A DNA stretch of 64,000 bases from an uncultured Bacillota bacterium (GTDB lineage: Bacteria; Bacillota; Clostridia; Christensenellales; UBA1242): assembly GCA_900544595.1 (NCBI GenBank), contig UQVQ01000003.1, positions 62,001 to 126,000 of the forward strand, read 5' to 3'. This document shows, in pieces, positions 25,899 to 34,963 of this stretch. Made by a program: the position numbers and the translations under genes. Every line of letters starts with the position of its first letter. Position 1 is the stretch's first letter. The notes beneath the pieces were generated by a model. It searched no databases and was not told where the DNA came from. It saw only the letters and a list, made by a program, of their open reading frames with translations.

Positions 25899-28622
25899 GT
25901 GAAAAGGATTAGTCCAGAAAAAGAAATTCAATATATATCTAGAGTAATAGAAAAGAATATATCATATTATGAAAAATTGAATGATAAAGGTTTTTTGTCT
26001 GAAAATATTCTTTCTCAATTAAGAAATTTAGTTGAAGATGTTGCTATTTTAATTAATAATAGAGAAAATAACCTTTCTTTTGATACACATTATGACAATG
26101 TTACTCCATCACTGGATTTTATAAGAAAAGATTCTAAGTATAAATTTATTTGGGAATTCTATGATTTTTTACAAGGAACTGCATCTCATTATACGCCGAG
26201 TGAAGATGGAGCAGAAAAACTTGTAGGTTTTTATTTTCGATATATATGTTTGATAAAGAATTACTTAAGAGATGTTTATAATATAGACATTATTAATAAT
26301 ATTGAAGAGTTCCCAATCTATGACGATAAATCAATGAAAGAAAATTACGATGCTATTTGCGAAGTGGTAAAAGATGTAGATAAAAAGCCTAATTTTATAA
26401 AAGGTAAATTTTATGTACAAGAGGTAAATACAATATATTCCAAAGGTAAAATTTTTTATGAAATTACACTAACTAAGGCTACAGATTATGTGAATAAGTT
26501 TGAGAGAATAACCATGTACTCATCTGTTTATATTCCTGATAATTATTCGGTAAACATTTCTTGCGTGGACAAACCTGTACAATTAAATGTTGGTAAGATT
26601 AAAATAAAAGTAATAAATGATTATAGAGTTGCAATTAGGATTTGTGAATTAAAAAATTTATTTAAAACCATTGGAGTTGATAAGAAATTTGATGAAGATT
26701 ATAAAGAGTATAAAAATTTAATGCAATACTTAAGAAATAACGATTGCACCATAACAGATATATTAATTTCTTCACAAGAGGAATATGATAAAATTAAAGA
26801 AACTTTATCTTTAAAGGCAGAAAATCATATAATTACTCAATCTTTTGATAAGATTAGATACTTCATCACAAACGAAATAATGGGGCATAATCTTTTAAGG
26901 TATTTAACTACTAAAATGGAAAATCTGGTTATTAGGGATCAATTAGATAGAGAACTGAATTTTTTATTTGGAAGACTATATTTTAAAGTTGGCTGTGGTA
27001 TGTTTGAAAGTATGCCTTATGCAATGTCTTTATTAAATCACAATGCTTCGTGGTTTCATTTGATTCGTGCGATTGACATGTGTGATAATGACTATGAACT
27101 TTTATATCGTAAGATTCAACATAATACCGAGAATGAAAAGATATTATATACACCTATTAGTGAACTTGAAGAATTTGAAGATGTTTATAACTTAGTAAAT
27201 AAATTTAATGAAAAATATTTATCAATAAAGAAAAATGGTAAAAACACGTTAGAAATTGACAAAGGATTTATATATATTAAGGCGTACGAAAATAAATCCA
27301 TAAGCATAATTAAAGAAATGGAGCAATGTGCAAACGCTTTTGATAGAGATTTAAGAGATATTATAGATTGTTATGTTAATTTTAATTTTGATAAAACAGA
27401 TATTTCTGAAGATAAAATCAAATTGTTAAATTCAATATTTACAATGGGGAATTTGGCTTTAATTTATGGTTCAGCTGGTACTGGTAAAACAAAAATGGTT
27501 GAGTTGTTATCTGAAGCATTTGAAAACTATAACAAATATTTTATTTCTACAACAAATGCTGCTGTTGGCAATCTGTCATCTAGAATAAGTGCTCAAAACA
27601 GTAAATTCAAAACAATTACTGATTTTAAAAATTATAGTTATTCTGACTGTGAAGTTTTATTTATTGATGAATGTAGTATGATTAGCAATGAAGATATTAC
27701 AACAATATTAAATAAACAAAAATATAAAGCAATTGTTATGGTTGGAGATGTTTGTCAAATTGAATCAATCAAGTATAGTAATTGGTTTCAATTAGGTAGT
27801 AGATATTTTGGAACTAATACAAAATTTGAGCTTTCAGAAATTCATAGAACAGATGATAAAGATCTGCTAGAGTTGTGGAATTGCGTGCGAAATGATAACC
27901 CCAAAGCAGTAAATATTTTAAGTAATCAAGAATATACTCAACCACTATCAGAAGAAATATTTAAAGAAGAAATAAAAGATGAAATAGTTTTATGCTTAAA
28001 TTATGACGGAATGTATGGAATCAATAATATAAACAAAATTAAGCAAGCAGCTAATCCAAATCCAGAATTTTCATTTGGTATTGATACTTACAAAAAAGGT
28101 GATAGAATATTGTTTAATGATTGTCCGCGATTTAGAGATTTCTTGTATAACAATTTAAAGGGCACGATAAGAGAGATAGATATCGATTCTGAAAATAAAT
28201 GTTGGTGGTTTACCATAGAAATAGATGAAGATTCAGTTGACTTAGACTATTGTCCAGAAGAAATTACTATTTATGATGGAGAAAAAGAAGGAAAAATTAA
28301 TGTTCGTTTTAAAGTAAATGAGTTTATAGATAAAGAAGATGACGAAAATGAATATGGGCATATCATTCCTTTTAATCTTGCTTATGCGGTGTCTATACAC
28401 AAAGCTCAAGGATTAGAATATGAATCCGTAAAAATAGTGATTACATCAAATGTTGAAGAAAGAGTTACAAAGAATATTTTTTATACTGCAATTACTAGAT
28501 CCAAAGAAAAACTAAAAATATATTGGAGTTCCGATAGTCAAACTAAAATTTTTGACAACTTTAAGAAAAACGATAGCAATAAGGATATTGCCATTATAAG
28601 ACAAAAGATTAAAAATAATTAA
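25899..28622 (+). CDS. SF1 helicase with large novel N-terminal region (defence-type)
   Basis: 907 aa from the GTG at 25899, which has GGAG six bases upstream; an ATG four codons earlier lacks any ribosome site. The C-terminal ~390 residues form a superfamily 1 helicase of the RecD/UvrD type: Walker A GSAGTGKTK (Lys530), Walker B VLFIDECSM, motif III VMVGDVCQIES, EIHRTDD, motif V VSIHKAQGLEYESV, motif VI FYTAITRSKEKL. The first ~500 residues match nothing I can name; they begin with helical segments (LRNLVEDVAILINNRENN) and contain ASHYTPSEDGAEKLVG. AT-rich codons mark it as acquired. Its neighbours suggest anti-phage defence. Confidence 0.85.
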   Translation: MKRISPEKEIQYISRVIEKNISYYEKLNDKGFLSENILSQLRNLVEDVAILINNRENNLSFDTHYDNVTPSLDFIRKDSKYKFIWEFYDFLQGTASHYTPSEDGAEKLVGFYFRYICLIKNYLRDVYNIDIINNIEEFPIYDDKSMKENYDAICEVVKDVDKKPNFIKGKFYVQEVNTIYSKGKIFYEITLTKATDYVNKFERITMYSSVYIPDNYSVNISCVDKPVQLNVGKIKIKVINDYRVAIRICELKNLFKTIGVDKKFDEDYKEYKNLMQYLRNNDCTITDILISSQEEYDKIKETLSLKAENHIITQSFDKIRYFITNEIMGHNLLRYLTTKMENLVIRDQLDRELNFLFGRLYFKVGCGMFESMPYAMSLLNHNASWFHLIRAIDMCDNDYELLYRKIQHNTENEKILYTPISELEEFEDVYNLVNKFNEKYLSIKKNGKNTLEIDKGFIYIKAYENKSISIIKEMEQCANAFDRDLRDIIDCYVNFNFDKTDISEDKIKLLNSIFTMGNLALIYGSAGTGKTKMVELLSEAFENYNKYFISTTNAAVGNLSSRISAQNSKFKTITDFKNYSYSDCEVLFIDECSMISNEDITTILNKQKYKAIVMVGDVCQIESIKYSNWFQLGSRYFGTNTKFELSEIHRTDDKDLLELWNCVRNDNPKAVNILSNQEYTQPLSEEIFKEEIKDEIVLCLNYDGMYGINNINKIKQAANPNPEFSFGIDTYKKGDRILFNDCPRFRDFLYNNLKGTIREIDIDSENKCWWFTIEIDEDSVDLDYCPEEITIYDGEKEGKINVRFKVNEFIDKEDDENEYGHIIPFNLAYAVSIHKAQGLEYESVKIVITSNVEERVTKNIFYTAITRSKEKLKIYWSSDSQTKIFDNFKKNDSNKDIAIIRQKIKNN

Positions 28623-28633
28623 TAAGGAGTTAT

Positions 28634-29089
28634 ATGTTCGAAGAATTTGTACCACCAATGAGTATCTATCAACATCAAGTTGCCATATGTAAAAAATTAA
28701 AAAGATGCTTTAGGTTAAGTAAAGAAAATCCTGAATTAGTATGTCACCCGTTGACGTTTTTGAATGCTAGCCAAGAAGATAAAGAAAAGTATTTGGATTA
28801 TAACTTAGAAGTTGAATGCCATAAAATGTTTATGTTTAATTATTTGATTGTTTTGTTGGGTTATAAGAAAAATGATAAAATTTCAATAATAAATAGTCCT
28901 ATACAAGGAAAAGAAAAAACTGGACAAGACTTTATAGATCAAAACAAAGAATTGATAGATAGTCTTTATTCTATAAGAGATAAAGTTTATTCGCACTTTG
29001 ATGATGATTTTCTAAACCATACAAGAGTTATTACATATCAAGAAATTGAAAAATGTGTTAATTTTTTAATTAAATATTTTCAATTGTAA
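28634..29089 (+). CDS. Small protein with RX5H motif, possible HEPN RNase
   Basis: 151 aa, ATG preceded by AAGGAG and only 11 bases after the helicase stop, so cotranscribed with it. The segment LYSIRDKVYSHFDDDF places Arg115 and His121 in the R-X(4-6)-H arrangement that forms the active site of HEPN ribonucleases, within a helical C-terminal half. The N-terminal half has several Cys and His without a clear zinc pattern. HEPN proteins commonly act as toxins or effectors in abortive-infection systems. The assignment rests on the motif and setting only. Confidence 0.55.
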   Translation: MFEEFVPPMSIYQHQVAICKKLKRCFRLSKENPELVCHPLTFLNASQEDKEKYLDYNLEVECHKMFMFNYLIVLLGYKKNDKISIINSPIQGKEKTGQDFIDQNKELIDSLYSIRDKVYSHFDDDFLNHTRVITYQEIEKCVNFLIKYFQL

Positions 29090-29108
29090 TACAACTTATT
29101 ATAAAGTG

Positions 29109-29117
29109 TGTTATAAT
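29109..29117 (+). promoter_or_regulatory. Extended -10 (TGT-TATAAT) of the HARE-HTH gene
   Basis: Same nine-base box as at 25861 and 30148. The start codon follows 26 bases on, after GGAGG. Confidence 0.55.
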
Positions 29118-29142
29118 GTATTTGAAATGTGGAGGAATGGAC

Positions 29143-30093
29143 ATGTCTTATGGATTTAAAGAATTTGCTGTAGAGGTGCTACAAAAGACAAACAAACCAT
29201 TAGGTAAAATAGAAATTTGGAAAGAAGGTCAAAAATTGGGTCTTGACAAAAAACTTGATACTGAGGGCAAAACACCTTGGCATAGCATCGGTGCACAAAT
29301 TTATACAGAGATAAAAAATAGTGAACATTCTAGATTTAAACAAGTTTCAAAAAGACCTGCGTTATTTGCATTAACAGAGCAGGAATTTTCTGAAAAGTTT
29401 GTTGCAAACAGGTCTGCAGAAGCAGAAGCTTCTATTTTAGAAATAAAGTATAATGAAAGAGTGTTGCACCCAGTTTTAGTTAAATATCTTGATACTAACT
29501 CACATTTTAATTGTTTAACAAGAACAATTTTTCATGAAGTATCCAAAAAGAAATCTAAAAATGCAGATAAATGGACACATCCTGACCTTATAGGAATTTA
29601 TTTTCCATTTAAAGATTATGAAAAACTTACTTTGGATACAATTGCAATATTAAATGAAAAATCTTATAAAGTATTTGCTTTTGAAATGAAAATAAATATT
29701 ACATTGGCAAACCTGAGAGAATATTACTTTCAAGCAGTTTCTAACTCTAGTTGGGCAAATGAAGGTTATTTAGTAGCTCCTAATATAAGCGATGATGATG
29801 ATTTTATGAGTGAATTGTCATTGTTAAACAATGCTTTTGGTATTGGTGTGATAAAATTAAATATTGAGTTTCCAGAACAGAGCGAGATATTGTTTTATTC
29901 TAAATTACACAATAGTATAGATATAAATATGCTTGACAAATTAATTAGTAAGAATAACAATGTCAAAGAAATTTTTAATAATATGATTGAAAGTAATCAA
30001 TTGTCACGCATAGTAAACAGTAATGACTTTGATAAGGTGCTTAATGATGATGAATATAAAACTTACATAATAAATAATAATATGATAAATTAG
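29143..30093 (+). CDS. HARE-HTH and PD-(D/E)XK-like nuclease protein
   Basis: 316 aa from ATG 29143 (GGAGG at 29131-29135). Residues ~1-75 look like a HARE-HTH winged helix (FKEFAVEVLQKTNKPLGKIEIW, then PWHSIGAQIYTEIK and RPALFAL), a domain that binds DNA, often modified DNA. The C-terminal part has a nuclease-like Asp148 (HPDLIG) and Glu181-X-Lys183 (FAFEMKINIT) followed by a helix and WANEGYLVAP, the layout of COG2958-type restriction-like proteins. A modification-sensing nuclease is plausible beside a methyltransferase. It has its own -10 box but sits in line with the other cargo. Confidence 0.65.
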   Translation: MSYGFKEFAVEVLQKTNKPLGKIEIWKEGQKLGLDKKLDTEGKTPWHSIGAQIYTEIKNSEHSRFKQVSKRPALFALTEQEFSEKFVANRSAEAEASILEIKYNERVLHPVLVKYLDTNSHFNCLTRTIFHEVSKKKSKNADKWTHPDLIGIYFPFKDYEKLTLDTIAILNEKSYKVFAFEMKINITLANLREYYFQAVSNSSWANEGYLVAPNISDDDDFMSELSLLNNAFGIGVIKLNIEFPEQSEILFYSKLHNSIDINMLDKLISKNNNVKEIFNNMIESNQLSRIVNSNDFDKVLNDDEYKTYIINNNMIN

Positions 30094-30126
30094 CATCCAA
30101 AAATATTGTTTTTGTGTGCAATATAC

Positions 30127-30156
30127 TTGTGTTTTTGAATATAAATATGTTATAAT
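30127..30156 (+). promoter_or_regulatory. Promoter of the methyltransferase-endonuclease unit
   Basis: TTGTGT (30127-30132), 18 bp, extended TGT-TATAAT (30151-30156). It is followed by a 35-40 nt leader with GGAGGAA at 30187. Confidence 0.65.
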
Positions 30157-30196
30157 TGTCCAAAATAAAGACAAAAAAGATGCATTGGAGGAAATT

Positions 30197-32350
30197 ATGA
30201 CAGTTGCTCAGTTAGCAAAAGAGATTGGCATTAGTAAATCTTCATTATACAATCACTTAAAAGACACATTAAATTTAGAACAAAGTGAAAGCAATGGAAG
30301 ATATAGTTTTAATGAGGAAACAATTGCTACTATTAAAGAGCAACTGTCTTTTTTATCTAAAGTAAAAACAGAGCAAGTTCCAAAGATAAAAACCTTATCA
30401 ATCCAAAATAGAAGATATCTTGGAAACAAATATAAACTATTACCGTTTATAGATAAAATTGTAAAACAAGAATGTAAAAATATTAATACAGTAGCTGATA
30501 TTTTTGCAGGGACTGGTGTTGTTTGTTCTTTATTTAAAGGTAAAAAGTTAATATTAAATGATTTGTTGTATTCGAACTACATTACATACGACACTTGGTT
30601 TGGTTCAGAAAATGTCGATAAGATTAAATTGTTCAACTTAATAAACAATTATAATAATCTAAAAGTTGAAGAAGACAACTATATGTCTGACAATTTCTCT
30701 AACACTTTTTTCTGTGAAAGTGATTGTAAAAAAATTGGATATATTAGAGAAAATATAAATACTCTTTATGATAGTGGATCGATAAATAAAAGAGAAAAAT
30801 CGGTGCTAATAACTGCACTACTATATGCTATGGATAGAGTTGCAAACACTTGTGGACATTATGATGCTTATATTAGAAATTCTAAATTTGAAAAAAGACT
30901 TGAATTATTTATGCTAGATGTTGATAATGATAACAATACAAACAATGTATTTTACAAACAGGACGCAAATGAACTTGTAAAAAACATCGAAGCCGACTTG
31001 GTATATATAGACCCACCTTACAATTCAAGGCAATACTGTGATGCTTATCATTTGTTGGAAAATGTGGCTTTGTGGGAGAAACCAATTGTTGAAGGCGTTG
31101 CTAGAAAAATGGACCGAAGTAAATTAAAAAGTGATTACTGCACAAATTCAGCAACTAAATCTTTTGAAGATCTTATTGATAATATCAATGCAAAATATAT
31201 ATTATTGTCCTACAATAATATGGCAAATAAAGGAAATGATAGGTCAAATTCAAAAATTTCAGATGAAGACATATTAAGAATTTTAAATAAGAAAGGCGAA
31301 GTAAAAGTTTTTAGTGAAAAATATAAAGCGTTCACCACTGGAAAATCTTCAATTAATGACAATGAAGAAAGATTATTTTTATGCATATGTAATAAGGAAG
31401 ACAAGAAGAAAAAATATCTTCAAAGTCCATTAAACTATACTGGTGGTAAATTTAAGCTATTAGAACAAATACTTCCATTATTTCCTAAAAATATAGATAC
31501 TTTTGTGGATTTATTTTGTGGTGGCTGTAATGTTGGTATTAATGTTGATTGTAAAAAGGTTATTTTTAATGATAATAATCAACACTTAATGTCTATGCTA
31601 AACACTTTTAAAAATTTAGATAAATCGTCGTTGATTTCAATGATAAATGATATAATTGATAATTATAATTTATCAAGAAGTGATTTGTTTGGTTATGAAA
31701 AATATTCTTGCAATAGTACTAATGGATTGGGTCAATTTAATAGTAAAGGTTATTTAAAATTAAGAGAAGATTTTAACTTTAAATTCCAAGAAGATTATCA
31801 TTACTATGTGGCATTATATGTTCTAATTTGTTATGCATTTAATAATCAAATTAGATTTAATAGTAAAGGTAAGTTTAATCTTCCTGTTGGAAAACGAGAT
31901 TTTAATAGTAAAATGAGAAATAAATTCAACTCATTTATAGATAAAATTAAAAATTCGGATTATAGTTTTTTATGTAAAGATTTTAATGAGATTGAAGTGA
32001 AATCTTATGGTGAAAATTCATTTGTTTATGCTGACCCACCTTATTTAATAACTTGTGCCACTTATAATGAACAAAATGCTTGGAATGAAAATAACGAAAA
32101 GTCTCTACTCGAATATTTGGACAAATTGCATAAAAAGGGTATTAAATTTGCTCTTTCAAATGTGTTGGAGTCAAAAGGTAAAGAAAACAAAATATTAAAA
32201 AAATGGTTGGAAATAAATAAAGACAAGTATTATACTATCCATTTAAACAGCACATATTCAAATTGTAATTATCAAACAAAAAATAAAGATTGTATTACCG
32301 ATGAAGTTTTAATTATAAATTACAAAGGAGTTGACAATGATATCATATAA
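30197..32350 (+). CDS. Fused double N6-adenine DNA methyltransferase with HTH (type IIS style)
   Basis: 717 aa. A short N-terminal helix-turn-helix (VAQLAKEIGISKSSLYNHLK) is followed by two D12-class adenine methyltransferase domains. Domain 1 has RRYLGNKYKLLPFI, SAM loop VADIFAGTG (residues 99-107) and catalytic DPPYNSRQY (272-280). Domain 2 has LNYTGGKFKLLEQI, VDLFCGGCNVG (437-447) and ADPPYLIT (612-619). Two fused domains are typical of type IIS systems such as FokI, one per strand of an asymmetric site. The last codons overlap the endonuclease gene by 14 bases. The HTH could recognise DNA or autoregulate. Confidence 0.88.
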   Translation: MTVAQLAKEIGISKSSLYNHLKDTLNLEQSESNGRYSFNEETIATIKEQLSFLSKVKTEQVPKIKTLSIQNRRYLGNKYKLLPFIDKIVKQECKNINTVADIFAGTGVVCSLFKGKKLILNDLLYSNYITYDTWFGSENVDKIKLFNLINNYNNLKVEEDNYMSDNFSNTFFCESDCKKIGYIRENINTLYDSGSINKREKSVLITALLYAMDRVANTCGHYDAYIRNSKFEKRLELFMLDVDNDNNTNNVFYKQDANELVKNIEADLVYIDPPYNSRQYCDAYHLLENVALWEKPIVEGVARKMDRSKLKSDYCTNSATKSFEDLIDNINAKYILLSYNNMANKGNDRSNSKISDEDILRILNKKGEVKVFSEKYKAFTTGKSSINDNEERLFLCICNKEDKKKKYLQSPLNYTGGKFKLLEQILPLFPKNIDTFVDLFCGGCNVGINVDCKKVIFNDNNQHLMSMLNTFKNLDKSSLISMINDIIDNYNLSRSDLFGYEKYSCNSTNGLGQFNSKGYLKLREDFNFKFQEDYHYYVALYVLICYAFNNQIRFNSKGKFNLPVGKRDFNSKMRNKFNSFIDKIKNSDYSFLCKDFNEIEVKSYGENSFVYADPPYLITCATYNEQNAWNENNEKSLLEYLDKLHKKGIKFALSNVLESKGKENKILKKWLEINKDKYYTIHLNSTYSNCNYQTKNKDCITDEVLIINYKGVDNDII

Positions 32351-34322
32351 AAGTTTTTGCTGGGCTTTAGGAACTACAAGTTTTAGAACAACAGAATTTA
32401 ATAAAAAGGTTGAGAGGCAATTAAAATTAATAAAATCTTTTTGGAATATTGAAGAAAATGCAAGGCAATCTTGGTCTAGTAACTCTCAACTACAAATAAA
32501 ATATTATGATTTTTTGCAATCTAATTCTTTTGTTGATGGTAATGCACTAAACAAAGCTAAAGATGCAAGAGAAAAAACTTCTGGGCTTGTTGATATTGGT
32601 TTGATTACCGAAAACAGGCATCTTACAGAAGTTGGATTAAAATTACTAGAAATATCTGAAAAAGAGGATTTTGGCAGAGATAATATCTTACAAATCGATA
32701 ACGATAGTTTTTTATTCTTTAAGCAATTATTAAAAACAACGAATAATGTAGATGGCAACATTGTCAACCCATATTTGGTAATCGCAGGATTGTTGCAAAG
32801 ATTTGGTAAATTATCAAAAGAAGAATTTACTTATTTAGCACCGCTTATTATTTCTCAAAGTTCTTATGATGAAATAGTTAGTAAAATAACATTATATAGA
32901 AATCATCAGTTAGATATAAATAGTATTATTTTCGATAGATTGATGTCGATGGATAATTATATTGAAGCATTACAACATTTCTTAGACAATGAAGTAACAG
33001 AACAACTTATTCTTAAAATAGGAATGAATAGAAAGAGTAGCGAAAGAGGTTTATGTCAATATGATAGACCATACCATTGGTTATATACTTCACTTCGAAA
33101 CTTCCAAGCGAATCCTACAAACGAGAATGTTATAAAAATTTATAATGCAATATGCTCAATATCTGGCAAAGCTTCTACATTGTGGAAAAATTGTATATTT
33201 ACAAACACAAGAAAAAGTTCTATCGAAAGAGATGGGGTTTCTTTGTTGTCAAACGAGCCTATTTTATCTTTAACAAATGAGATGGAATTCAAAAAAGAAT
33301 TTTTTAAATTAATGCATGTATTTAAAGCAAAATCTACATTATTAGATTATTATGACTTAAATAGAAGATATTTAAAAATAACAGATACAATTCTCTTTGA
33401 AGATAATGAAGTCAAGTTTGATGTTATTCCACAATGTTATTTTAATTTGGTTGGTAATAATATATTTAGATTGATGTTTACTCCAAATACGAATTTAACT
33501 GATAATTGTGAATTGGAAGAGATTTCGAATATTTATAACATTTCTCAATTGCAATTATTTAATAATGTTCAAACGACTTATAATATTACAATTTCGAATG
33601 AAAACGATATTAGAAATTTAATACAGAGAGAAAGATATGAAAGATTTAATCGCTTAATTGAACAAAAGTTTTCAAATGAACAACTTATTGAATTATTATC
33701 AATGTTTGAAGAAAGAAAAGATAACGAAATAAAACAGATTGTAACAAACAATGCTGACATTCCTACAATATTTGAATATATTGTAGCTGTTGCTTGGTAT
33801 AAAATAAGCGAAAAAATTGGAGATGTTTTAAGTTATATGAATTTATCTTTGGATGCTGATTTATTACCAAAGTCACATGCACAAGGTGGGCATGAGGATA
33901 TTACATACATCTATCCTAGAACAGAATATTATCCTGCTCACTCATTACTAATTGAAGTTACTCTTTCTGAAGGAAATAATCAAAGAAGAATGGAAATGGA
34001 ACCTGTGTCTAGACACTTAGGAGATTATTTATTAAGAACTAGAGATTTAAATTCTTACTGCGTGTTTATTTCAAACTTCTTACATTTAAATGTTATCTCA
34101 GATTTTAGAAATCGAAGGACAATGGAATATTATAATTTAGATGGAACACAATCAATTAATGGTATGAAAATTATACCTTGCCAATCATCAGAGCTTAAAA
34201 CTATTCTGTCTAGAAATATAACTTATTCTTTATTATATTCAATTTTTGAACAAGCATATAATTCAAATAATCCCGTTAATAGATGGTATAACGAAGAAAT
34301 TGTTCAAAAAATTGAAGGTTAA
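32337..34322 (+). CDS. Type IIS restriction endonuclease, AlwI/BstNBI-like
   Basis: 661 aa. The ATG at 32337 has GGAG six bases upstream; a TTG two codons earlier directly abuts that site and is less likely. Near the C-terminus lie GGHEDI (Asp521), LLIEVTLSEG (Glu540) and MEMEPVSRHLGDYL, the pattern I associate with the PD-(D/E)XK catalytic domain of AlwI/BstNBI-type enzymes that cut outside asymmetric sites. The N-terminal ~450 residues would hold the recognition domain. Overlap with the double methyltransferase supports a type IIS restriction-modification pair. The recognition sequence cannot be read. Confidence 0.7.
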   Translation: MISYKSFCWALGTTSFRTTEFNKKVERQLKLIKSFWNIEENARQSWSSNSQLQIKYYDFLQSNSFVDGNALNKAKDAREKTSGLVDIGLITENRHLTEVGLKLLEISEKEDFGRDNILQIDNDSFLFFKQLLKTTNNVDGNIVNPYLVIAGLLQRFGKLSKEEFTYLAPLIISQSSYDEIVSKITLYRNHQLDINSIIFDRLMSMDNYIEALQHFLDNEVTEQLILKIGMNRKSSERGLCQYDRPYHWLYTSLRNFQANPTNENVIKIYNAICSISGKASTLWKNCIFTNTRKSSIERDGVSLLSNEPILSLTNEMEFKKEFFKLMHVFKAKSTLLDYYDLNRRYLKITDTILFEDNEVKFDVIPQCYFNLVGNNIFRLMFTPNTNLTDNCELEEISNIYNISQLQLFNNVQTTYNITISNENDIRNLIQRERYERFNRLIEQKFSNEQLIELLSMFEERKDNEIKQIVTNNADIPTIFEYIVAVAWYKISEKIGDVLSYMNLSLDADLLPKSHAQGGHEDITYIYPRTEYYPAHSLLIEVTLSEGNNQRRMEMEPVSRHLGDYLLRTRDLNSYCVFISNFLHLNVISDFRNRRTMEYYNLDGTQSINGMKIIPCQSSELKTILSRNITYSLLYSIFEQAYNSNNPVNRWYNEEIVQKIEG

Positions 34323-34327
34323 ATATT

Positions 34328-34360
34328 ACACTCAATCTTAATTGATTGGGTGTTTTTTTT
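34328..34360 (+). terminator. Terminator of the restriction-modification operon
   Basis: ACACTCAATC and GATTGGGTGT (10 bp with one G-U), six-base loop, then eight T. Confidence 0.9.
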
Positions 34361-34430
34361 GTTGCGTTAATAGAAAAAATTGAATTATATCAAAAAATTT
34401 TTACTTTTTTTATGAAATTTTTAAAAAATA

Positions 34431-34655
34431 CCCTGACGATTTGAAAAAACATGTAGTTAATAAAGTGAGGAGATTAAAAAAATTTAAAGAAATTTTTCAA
34501 AAAGTGGCAAAAAGTGGGTCACGATTTAAGAATTCGATTGGTTAACATTATAGAGAGGTATAAAAAATTTTAAGTTTTTTAAACTTTTTTTGAAAAAACG
34601 GCTCAAAAGGGGTTAACGATTTTGAATATCGAGTGGTTAACATTATAGAGGGAAT
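34431..34655. repeat. Three imperfect ~90 bp tandem repeats
   Basis: Each unit has an A/T tract, then ACGATTT (34436, 34521, 34616), then a GTTAA-containing tail. The last two share GGTTAACATTATAGAG exactly (34540-34555 and 34635-34650, 95 bp apart). The first unit is diverged (GTAGTTAATAAAGTGAGG). Confidence 0.75.
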
Positions 34656-34872
34656 ATTTTTTTGAAAGACATTATAGTTCTCTAACAAAGAAAAAACTAT
34701 GCTGGTGTTGTGTTGTTAAAAAGCATATTACTTAAACAATCAAATATCTCTAACAAGAAAGAGTGTCACCCACTTCCCACTCCCATATTATTTATAAATA
34801 TAATTTTTAATTATTCTTTACTTGTTAGATAAGAAAAGAAAATTTAATAAAGAAAAGAAATTTTGAGTGTGT

Positions 34873-34932
34873 ATGGTTAATAACCATGATTACAAAACTT
34901 ATACCAGCGATTTTAGAAAGATGAATAATTAA
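34873..34932 (+). CDS. Possible 19-residue leader peptide
   Basis: ATG to TAA encodes MVNNHDYKTYTSDFRKMNN. There is no convincing ribosome site. A terminator hairpin begins at its stop codon, as in attenuation leaders, but no regulated gene follows within 500 bases. It may instead be debris of a decayed gene. Confidence 0.25.
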   Translation: MVNNHDYKTYTSDFRKMNN

Positions 34933-34963
34933 GAAATCAAATTTGTGGTTTCTTTTTTTTGTT
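34931..34963 (+). terminator. Terminator after the short ORF
   Basis: AAGAAATCA and TGGTTTCTT (9 bp with one G-U), 6 nt loop, then eight T. Confidence 0.75.

Noticed and set aside
34431..34655. ~90 bp tandem units as CRISPR repeats or ribosomal spacers
   Set aside because: Spacing and sequence vary too much, the shared blocks differ in length, and there is no cas or rRNA context.
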